From the NCBI GenBank assembly GCA_025464025.1, contig JAODBP010000304.1, positions 1 through 7,239 on the forward strand: a stretch of 7,239 nucleotides of DNA. The letters run 5' to 3'. This document shows, in pieces, positions 1-4,202 of the stretch; the first letter of the stretch is position 1, and each line of letters opens with the position of its first letter. The notes under the pieces were generated by a model. It worked only from the letters and a program-made list of their open reading frames with translations. It did not search any database and had not been told where the DNA came from. Made by a program: the position numbers and the translations under genes. Source of the stretch: Actinomycetes bacterium. Its GTDB lineage: Bacteria; Actinomycetota; Acidimicrobiia; Acidimicrobiales; CADCSY01.

Positions 1-766
1 GCCCGGGGGGAAGTGTCGCCGCGCCGAGGAAGGGGGCGTCGCCCAGGGTGAAGACCCCACCATCGGCCCCGACCATCCAGTAGCCGGCGCCCGACGGGGT
101 CGCCGCCATGCCGACGATCGGGGCGGCCAGGCGACGACCGCCGAGGCTGCCGGCGAAGCGGGCGTCGCCGAAGGTGAAGATCCCGCCGTCGGAGGCGACG
201 AGCCAGTAGCCCCGGCCGGTGGGCGTGGGCGCCATGCCGACGATGGGCCGGTTGAGCCGGCGGCCGCCGGTCGATCCGAAGAACCGGGCGTCACCGAAGG
301 CGAAGATCCCGCCGTCCGACGCGGTGAGCCAGTACCCGGCGCCGCTCGGCGTGGGCGCCATGGCGACGATTGGGGCGTTGAGGCGGAGGCGCCCGAGGCT
401 CCCGGAGAAGCGGGCGTTGCCGAAGGCGAAGATCCCGCCGTCGGAGGCAGCCAGCCAGTAGCCCCCACCGAGCGGGGTGGCGGCGATGGCCACGATCGGC
501 GCGTTGAGCGCCGGCCCGGCCCGGCCCTTCGCCACCGCGTCGCCGTAGGCGGCCACGGCCCCGTCGGACGACGCGACCCAGTACCCGCCCCCGGCCGTCG
601 TCGGGGCCAGGCCGACCACGTTCGACGTCGCCGGCGCGCCGCTCGCCCGAGCCGACCCGAACGCGGCGACGGCAGACGCCGGCGTCGCGGCCGTCGCCGT
701 CGTCGGCACCAACGGCGCGCTCACGAGGAGGGCGCCGAGGGCGCAACGTCGGAAGCCGCGCCACAT
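1..766 (-). CDS. Secreted tandem-repeat protein (GYWL/SDGGIFAFG repeats), C-terminus cut off by window edge
   Basis: An open frame starts at ATG 766-764 and runs without a stop to the left edge, giving 255 residues. Residues 1-26 look like a Sec signal peptide: basic start MWRGFRR, hydrophobic ALGALLVSAPLV, and an A-T-A cleavage site before residue 27. From about residue 49 the protein is built of 42-residue repeats with consensus PIVgMA.TP.G.GYWL.ASDGGIFaFGdArF.GS.G.rrLn. One degenerate unit (49-89, with AVAAYG in place of GIFAFG) is followed by three full units and a fourth cut by the edge. Such repeats are common in exported actinobacterial proteins of unknown role and are probably beta-rich, possibly propeller-like (inference). 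The missing part may hold more repeats or a catalytic domain. The gene begins 27 bp after the stop of the RibD_C-like gene, in the same frame, with no clear Shine-Dalgarno sequence, so co-transcription is likely. No function can be assigned. Confidence 0.85.
   Translation of the reverse strand, partial: MWRGFRRCALGALLVSAPLVPTTATAATPASAVAAFGSARASGAPATSNVVGLAPTTAGGGYWVASSDGAVAAYGDAVAKGRAGPALNAPIVAIAATPLGGGYWLAASDGGIFAFGNARFSGSLGRLRLNAPIVAMAPTPSGAGYWLTASDGGIFAFGDARFFGSTGGRRLNRPIVGMAPTPTGRGYWLVASDGGIFTFGDARFAGSLGGRRLAAPIVGMAATPSGAGYWMVGADGGVFTLGDAPFLGAATLPPG
2..499 (-). repeat. 126-bp tandem coding repeats (42-aa units)
   Basis: Four consecutive in-frame units start at PIV: 499-374, 373-248, 247-122 and 121-2, the last continuing past the window edge. 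Each full unit is exactly 126 bp, with strong amino-acid conservation (GYW, DGG.F, FG.A.F.GS.G). A diverged 41-residue unit precedes them at 622-500. The near-constant length indicates expansion by tandem duplication. Confidence 0.85.
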
Positions 767-793
767 GGGCGCCGAGGGTACGGGCTCGGCTGC

Positions 794-1351
794 CTAGCGC
801 GGGCGGTAGCGGAGCTGCAGGACGCCGTTGCCGAGCCGGCGCTCGTCGAGGAGCTCGAGGTCGGTGCGCGTGTCGGCCGGCAGCGCCGGGTTGCCCCCAC
901 CGAGGACGATGGGCCAGACGAACAGGTGGCACTCGTCGACCAACCCGGCCTGCAACGCTTGCGCCGCCAGGTGCGGACCTCCCACGAGGAGATCGCGGCT
1001 GGCCCCGGCCTTGAGGTCGCGCACCGCGCCGGGATCGAAGGTGCGTTCGAGCCGGGTCCTGGCGGTGAGCGACGCGGCGAGGGTCGTGGAGCAGACGACC
1101 TTGTCCGCCGCCTGCCAAGCGTTGGCGAAGTCGGCCGTGAGGTCCGACCGCGCAGCAAGGGCGGGGTCGGTCTCCCACACGGCCATCGTCTCGTACATGC
1201 GCCGCCCGTAGAGGTAGGTGCCTGCCGACCGCATGACGTCGGTGATGGCGACGAACACGTCGTCGTCGGGCGGGGCCCAGTCGATGCCGCCCCGAGCGTC
1301 CTCGGTCCAGCCGTCGAGGGACACGTTCGACGCGTAGATCAGCCTGGCCAC
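794..1351 (-). CDS. RibD C-terminal/dihydrofolate reductase-like protein (YyaP type)
   Basis: This 185-residue protein has the usual length and layout of stand-alone RibD_C (DHFR-fold) proteins. The first strand is MARLIYASNVSLDGW, where SLDG (11-14) is the family hallmark. It is followed by LYGRRMYETM (47-56), a central strand KVVCSTTL (84-91), the nucleotide-binding segment LLVGGPHLAAQAL (121-133), and GLVDE (136-140) leading into PIVLGGG (147-153). Family members are NAD(P)H-dependent reductases of the cytosol with mostly unknown substrates; this is neither a classical FolA nor the complete two-domain RibD. The start is GTG 1351-1349, because the protein aligns from its second residue and there is no better upstream start. 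The lipoprotein gene lies 70 bp upstream and the repeat protein 27 bp downstream, both on the same strand. The family is well supported; the substrate cannot be inferred. Confidence 0.9.
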   Translation of the reverse strand: MARLIYASNVSLDGWTEDARGGIDWAPPDDDVFVAITDVMRSAGTYLYGRRMYETMAVWETDPALAARSDLTADFANAWQAADKVVCSTTLAASLTARTRLERTFDPGAVRDLKAGASRDLLVGGPHLAAQALQAGLVDECHLFVWPIVLGGGNPALPADTRTDLELLDERRLGNGVLQLRYRPR

Positions 1352-1358
1352 GGCCGGA

Positions 1359-1364
1359 AGGCTA
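1359..1364 (-). promoter_or_regulatory. Possible -10 element for a leaderless transcript
   Basis: The minus strand reads TAGCCT, matching the actinobacterial -10 pattern TANNNT, with exactly 7 nt between it and the GTG start at 1351. There is no Shine-Dalgarno sequence. Transcription starting at the GTG itself would give a leaderless mRNA. No convincing -35 box is seen, so this remains tentative. Confidence 0.3.
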
Positions 1365-1421
1365 GGTAGTCGGCGTAGCTGGGGGTTGGAAGGACGAAGG
1401 ACGCAACCAGGGGGCTGGCCG

Positions 1422-1877
1422 TCAGGAGCAGGCGTCCTTGGCGTCGGCGAGGAGCTCGTTCACCTGGGCCTGGAGGTCGGCGTGGGAAGTCGTGAACTTG
1501 GCCCGGACGTCGGCCGGCAGGTCCTCGACGCCGACGTAACCGTTGTCGGCCGCCAGCTCGGCGCGGTCGTGCGCCATCGTCACGTAGGCGTCGGCCTGGG
1601 CGCTGATCTCGTCGGGGGCGGCCTCGGCGAGCCGGGTGATGATGGCGATGTTCTCGGCCCACCCGGCCGCGTCGCGAGCGGCCAGGCTCCCGCCGCCGGA
1701 CGCGGCGAGGTCGGCGAAGGCGGCGCAGAAGTCGGACGGCGACGCGGCCGTGGCCGTGGCCGTGGTCGTGGTGGCCGCATCGGCGGCCGGTGCGGCGGAC
1801 GACGAGCTGCAACCGGCCAGGAAGCCGATCGAGAGGGCCGCCGCCAGCAGGCCGTGGGAGATGCGGTGCAGGTTCAT
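1422..1877 (-). CDS. Small secreted lipoprotein of unknown function
   Basis: This 151-residue protein begins with a lipoprotein signal peptide: charged MNLHR, a hydrophobic stretch LLAAALSIGF (10-19), then lipobox L20-A21-G22-C23. Cys23 would be lipidated and the protein anchored to the outer face of the membrane. A low-complexity Ser/Ala/Thr linker follows (24-46), and then a small domain predicted as mostly alpha-helical (48-151). That domain has Cys51 near its start and Cys150 as the penultimate residue, a pair well placed for a disulfide outside the cell. Actinobacteria encode many such lipoproteins with an FC...DAC layout, mostly uncharacterised. The start ATG 1877 is the one that gives an intact signal peptide; no strong Shine-Dalgarno sequence precedes it. 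It lies 70 bp upstream of the RibD_C-like gene. The lipoprotein call is firm; nothing indicates a ligand or partner. Confidence 0.87.
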   Translation of the reverse strand: MNLHRISHGLLAAALSIGFLAGCSSSSAAPAADAATTTTATATAASPSDFCAAFADLAASGGGSLAARDAAGWAENIAIITRLAEAAPDEISAQADAYVTMAHDRAELAADNGYVGVEDLPADVRAKFTTSHADLQAQVNELLADAKDACS

Positions 1878-1901
1878 GCCGCTGGTCTCGCAGCCAGACC
1901 C

Positions 1902-1929
1902 GGGAGGTTCCTGGGAGGTCGGTGGGAGG
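1902..1929. repeat. Three GGGAGG motifs spaced exactly 11 bp upstream of the lipoprotein gene
   Basis: GGGAGG occurs at 1902, 1913 and 1924 on the plus strand (CCTCCC on the lipoprotein's coding strand), 25-52 bp upstream of that gene's ATG. A related TGGAGGTC lies at 1942-1949 inside the left direct repeat. Spacing of about one helical turn would suit a regulator binding one face of the DNA. Function is inferred only. Confidence 0.4.
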
Positions 1930-1930
1930 A

Positions 1931-1949
1931 CGTCCTACGTCTGGAGGTC
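1931..1949. repeat. Left copy of 19-bp direct repeat (att-like)
   Basis: CGTCCTACGTCTGGAGGTC is identical to 2527-2545; allowing one mismatch, the match extends left to 23 bp (22 of 23). It sits in the non-coding region upstream of the lipoprotein gene, 54 bp from its start. The sequence equals the end of the LLM oxidoreductase gene, so it looks like a displaced copy of that gene end. Confidence 0.85.
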
Positions 1950-2008
1950 ACGATCTGTGCGTAGATGTGATCCGACGCCGATCCCGCCAGTGATGTCACG
2001 ATCTACGA
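1948..2008. promoter_or_regulatory. Cluster of three TCACGATCT-like sites, including a bulged dyad ending at the start codon
   Basis: GTCACGATCT is repeated exactly at 1947-1956 and 1995-2004. Between them, 1960-1970 (CGTAGATGTGA) is the inverse of TCACGATCTACG at 1997-2008, pairing over 11 bp with a one-base bulge and a 26-base loop. The dyad ends at the base before the ATG at 2009. It could be an operator, a recombinase accessory site, or an mRNA hairpin hiding the start codon; the sequence does not decide between these. Confidence 0.45.
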
Positions 2009-2524
2009 ATGCTGGTCGCCGGAACTTCCACGCACTCCGACGCTGTCGACCTCGCACCATTCGTCCTCGCCGGCCTGTCCATCCTCGGCGGATTCGCCTC
2101 TATCTGGCTCACTTCGCGACACGGATCCAAGGCCTGGCTGCGTGATCAGCGGATGATGGCAACGTCCATGTTCCTGACAGGCGCGTACTCGCTGGATGAC
2201 CAGATCGGCGTGCACATGAGGTCGAGCACAGAAGCAGGCGGCGAAGCTAGCTACGAGAGCTGCATCGATAGCCTCGCCGACCTCCGCCGTCTCCACGCAC
2301 ATCTAGAAGTGTTGGGTCCGACCGATCTCGCCAATTCGGCCCACGAATTGGCAGAGGCTTACAAGGCAGCGATTTCCTCCGTAAACACACGAGCGAAGGT
2401 GCTGGCCATCCGTTCCCACATAGGTGGCGATGCCAGCCAACACTGGCCCGAAGTCATGACAGCGTCCGCTGCCATGGACACGTTCGTGGCTCTCGCTCGA
2501 CGCACAGTTACGAAGCCCAAGTAG
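2009..2524 (+). CDS. Small membrane-anchored helical protein, unknown function, probably foreign
   Basis: This is a 171-residue protein with one N-terminal membrane segment at about residues 15-35 (APFVLAGLSILGGFASIWL). Basic residues follow (R37, K41, R45, R48), so by the positive-inside rule the rest faces the cytoplasm. Residues 40-165 look alpha-helical: a WLRDQR segment (43-48) is followed by several amphipathic stretches. A membrane anchor followed by WLRD.R is common in short actinobacterial hypothetical proteins, but I recognise no named domain. ATG 2009 is the only usable early start: an in-frame TGA lies at 1991-1993 and no Shine-Dalgarno sequence is visible. Lower GC content and A/T-ending codons unlike its neighbours suggest acquisition from elsewhere. 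Two 19-bp direct repeats enclose the gene, and its stop lies 6 bp from the stop of the convergent LLM gene. Coding status is supported by composition and length; no function is claimed. Confidence 0.72.
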   Translation: MLVAGTSTHSDAVDLAPFVLAGLSILGGFASIWLTSRHGSKAWLRDQRMMATSMFLTGAYSLDDQIGVHMRSSTEAGGEASYESCIDSLADLRRLHAHLEVLGPTDLANSAHELAEAYKAAISSVNTRAKVLAIRSHIGGDASQHWPEVMTASAAMDTFVALARRTVTKPK

Positions 2525-2534
2525 GCCGTCCTAC
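2521..2534. other. Short inverted repeat holding both convergent stop codons
   Basis: GTAGG-CCGT-CCTAC is a perfect 5-bp stem with a 4-base loop. The left arm contains the TAG of the inserted gene (2522-2524) and the right arm contains the TAG of the LLM gene on the other strand (2533-2531). It spans the right junction of the proposed insertion. It has no T-tract and is too short to be called a terminator with confidence. Confidence 0.3.
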
Positions 2535-2545
2535 GTCTGGAGGTC
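2527..2545. repeat. Right copy of 19-bp direct repeat (att-like), within the LLM gene end
   Basis: This copy is identical to 1931-1949. On the minus strand it encodes the last residues of the LLM protein (D-L-Q-T) and its stop TAG (2533-2531), plus four bases beyond. It is therefore the probable original target sequence, and the left copy the duplicate. Confidence 0.85.
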
Positions 2546-3412
2546 GAGGACGGCGTCGGCCAGCCAGGCCAGCTCCTCGCGCCAGGAGGCGATGTGGCCG
2601 GTGGGGCGGAGGACGAACTTCGACAGCCCTTCGTCGGCGAGGCGCTGGATCAGCTTCCGGAGCTGGTCGGCACCGACCGGGAAGACGTCGGCCGGATCGA
2701 CACCGGGGTTGCGGCGCTGGAGGCCGGCAACGGTGACGGCGTCGATCTCGGTCCGGGCGTACGGGATCGACAGGCCGTGGTGCTCGGGGTCGATCGAGCG
2801 GCCGTGCTCGGCGGCGACCTCGTCGATCCGACGGCGGGCCAGGCCGGCCTCATCCGGCCCGACCGCGGCGCCGAGCCACCCGTCGGCCAGGCGGCCGACG
2901 CGCTCGAGGGCCTTCGGGCCGATGCCGCCGAGCCAGATCTCCAGCGGGTCCTGCACCGGGCGCGACGGGACGGCGATGCCGGGGAAGTCGAACCGCTCGC
3001 TGTGGTGGATGACGGTCTCGCCGGCCCACCACGCCCGCAGCAGCGGGATGACCTCGTCCATCTGGTCGCCCCGATGCGTCACGCCGAGGGCCTCGCGCTC
3101 CCCCGGCTGGTCGATGCCGGGCACCAGGCTGAGCAGCACCCGGCCGGCGCTGAGCCGGTCGAGCTGGGCCAGCTCCTTGGCCAGCAGCATCGGGTTGCGC
3201 CCGATGGGCACGACGTTGGCGCCGAGCTTCAGGCGCTCGGTGCGCCCGGCGGCGAAGGCGAGGCCGACGAGCGGGTCGGTGATGTCGGCCATCGGGATGT
3301 CGGACAGCCAGACGGTGTCGAAGCCGAGCGACTCGAGCCCGTCGACCAGGGCGGCGAGCGAGTCGCGATCGGCGGGCTGGCCCCCGGGGGCCACGGCGAA
3401 GCGGACCTTCAT
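2531..3412 (-). CDS. LLM-class flavin/F420-dependent oxidoreductase
   Basis: This 293-residue protein has the length and TIM-barrel pattern of bacterial luciferase-like (LLM) monooxygenases/F420 oxidoreductases. The first strand is MKVRFAVAPGG, followed by LVDGLESLGFDTVWLSD (22-38), GRTERLKLGANVVPIGRNP (56-74), LAKELAQLDRLSAGRVLLSL (77-96), and the substrate/cofactor region EIWLGGIGPKALERVGRLAD (158-177). In actinobacteria this subgroup mostly uses cofactor F420; it resembles the MSMEG_3544-type family (from memory, unverified). The enzyme is cytosolic and its substrate is unknown. The frame stays open far upstream, but ATG 3412 is chosen because the barrel begins there and AGGA lies about 9 nt upstream. 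It diverges from the EthD-like gene across 36 bp. Its last four sense codons and stop lie in a 19-bp repeat duplicated at 1931-1949, yet the protein appears complete. Confidence 0.92.
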   Translation of the reverse strand: MKVRFAVAPGGQPADRDSLAALVDGLESLGFDTVWLSDIPMADITDPLVGLAFAAGRTERLKLGANVVPIGRNPMLLAKELAQLDRLSAGRVLLSLVPGIDQPGEREALGVTHRGDQMDEVIPLLRAWWAGETVIHHSERFDFPGIAVPSRPVQDPLEIWLGGIGPKALERVGRLADGWLGAAVGPDEAGLARRRIDEVAAEHGRSIDPEHHGLSIPYARTEIDAVTVAGLQRRNPGVDPADVFPVGADQLRKLIQRLADEGLSKFVLRPTGHIASWREELAWLADAVLDLQT

Positions 3413-3448
3413 CCCGCCATCCTGCCGCCGGCCGAGCAAGATGCCGAC
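3413..3448. promoter_or_regulatory. Divergent intergenic region between the LLM and EthD-like genes
   Basis: Only 36 bp separate the two divergent start codons, so both promoters must lie in this gap or reach into the coding regions. AGGA, read on the minus strand, is a plausible ribosome site for the LLM gene; GAGCAAG at 3434-3440 is a weak one for the plus-strand gene. No clear -10 or -35 elements were seen. Confidence 0.35.
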
Positions 3449-4150
3449 ATGACCTTGGAACTGGGCCACGCCCTCATCACGATGATCGAGCCCGACCGGG
3501 AGACGATCCGCGAGTACCACCGGTGGTATGAGCGCGACCACTTCCTCAGCGGCGTGCTGGCCGGCCCCGGCGCGTACGCCGGCCAGCGCTGGGTCGCGAC
3601 CCGCGACCTCAAGGCCCTCCGGCGGCCGACCGACTCGGTGGTGGCCCAGCCGGTCGAGGACGGTTCGTTCATCACGATCTACTTGATCGAGCGCGACAAG
3701 CTTGCCGACCACACCGACTGGGCCTTCCCCGAGGCGGCCCGGCTGGCCGGCCTCGGCCGCATGGACGCCCGCCGGCACCACGTGTCGACCTCGTACTACG
3801 ACCTCGTCTCGGTCGTCGCCCGCGACGCCGACCCGGTGCCGGCCGAGCTGGCTCTGCACCACCCCTACGCCGGCCTCGTCGTGGTGTGGAGCGACGACGA
3901 CGTGTCGGACCGGCTCGTGGGTGGGCCGGTCGCCCAGGTCGTGACCTTCCGACCGACCGTCCTGCCCGACCCGCTCCCCCGGATGCCCGGCGCGATCATG
4001 AGCGACCCCGATCGCCCGGTGCTCGTGCACTGCTGCTTCATCGACGACCTCTCGGCCGGCTGGCCCGCCTTCGACGACGTCGACGCCCTCCTCGTCGCGC
4101 CGTTCATCCCGACCGTCCCCGGCACCGAGACCTACCTCGACGACCTCTGA
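3449..4150 (+). CDS. EthD/dimeric alpha-beta barrel-like protein (putative)
   Basis: This 233-residue cytosolic protein has no signal peptide or membrane segment. Residues 5-50 begin with a strand (GHALITMIE), then REYHRWYERDHFLSGVLAGPG and a strand AGQRWVATRD. This order of strand, a helix with a WY..xH-type motif, a GPG turn and a second strand resembles EthD-like ferredoxin-fold proteins, which assemble as dimeric barrels. FITIYLIERDKL (74-85) continues the fold. The second half (about 138-233: GLVVVWSDDD, AQVVTFRPTV, VLVHCCFIDDL) may be a diverged second copy, so the chain could form a barrel alone (inference). ATG 3449 is the first in-frame start after the divergent LLM gene begins. It lies 49 bp upstream of choD on the same strand and probably shares its transcript. 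Family members near oxidoreductases can assist oxidation or ring cleavage, but no specific activity can be assigned. The family call is tentative; the gene itself is well supported. Confidence 0.75.
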   Translation: MTLELGHALITMIEPDRETIREYHRWYERDHFLSGVLAGPGAYAGQRWVATRDLKALRRPTDSVVAQPVEDGSFITIYLIERDKLADHTDWAFPEAARLAGLGRMDARRHHVSTSYYDLVSVVARDADPVPAELALHHPYAGLVVVWSDDDVSDRLVGGPVAQVVTFRPTVLPDPLPRMPGAIMSDPDRPVLVHCCFIDDLSAGWPAFDDVDALLVAPFIPTVPGTETYLDDL

Positions 4151-4187
4151 TGAGCCGGCCTCCGGGGCCCAGACCGGCAAGACGCGC

Positions 4188-4202
4188 GAGGCTGGAGCCG
4201 TG
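4188..4202 (+). promoter_or_regulatory. Ribosome binding site and GTG start of choD
   Basis: GAGG at 4188-4191 lies 8 bases before the GTG at 4200-4202; a second GGAG at 4194-4197 is only 2 bases away. The GTG is chosen because the FAD-binding strand (DVVVIGSG) begins four residues later, the usual position in this family. Confidence 0.55.

Larger units (their letters stand above)
1931..2545. mobile_element. Putative single-gene insertion bounded by 19-bp direct repeats
   Basis: The repeats at 1931-1949 and 2527-2545 delimit a unit of 596 bp (one repeat plus the segment between). It holds one complete gene, 2009-2524, and its upstream region. That gene is less GC-rich than its surroundings (32 of 60 bases in 2341-2400 against 47 of 60 in 6001-6060) and often uses codons such as ATA, GTA, ACA and ATT. 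The right copy contains the stop codon of the LLM gene, as expected for insertion into a 3' gene end that leaves the target intact. Without the segment, the LLM and lipoprotein genes would lie about 70 bp apart on one strand. No integrase, transposase or convincing terminal inverted repeat is present, so any movement would have been driven in trans. Illegitimate recombination remains an alternative. Confidence 0.5.

Noticed and set aside
1..766. The 126-bp repeats as a CRISPR array or non-coding satellite
   Set aside because: The units are in frame, code for a conserved 42-residue motif after a signal peptide, and have no spacers.
1902..1929. G-quadruplex formed by the GGGAGG runs
   Set aside because: Only three GGG runs are present, so a standard three-tier quadruplex is not supported; a two-tier one would be weak and common in such GC-rich DNA.
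1878..2008. tRNA or other RNA gene as the insertion target
   Set aside because: No cloverleaf or tRNA-like arms are seen near either 19-bp repeat; the target is a protein-gene 3' end.
1955..2507. 8-bp inverted match CTGTGCGT (1955-1962) / ACGCACAG (2500-2507) near the ends of the proposed insertion, as terminal inverted repeats
   Set aside because: It is short, sits at unequal distances from the two 19-bp repeats (5 and 19 bp), and one copy is inside the coding sequence. It is compatible with chance.
2594..3448. Upstream extension of the EthD-like frame by about 285 codons on the plus strand
   Set aside because: It runs antisense to the LLM oxidoreductase and has no domain pattern; the real protein begins at ATG 3449.
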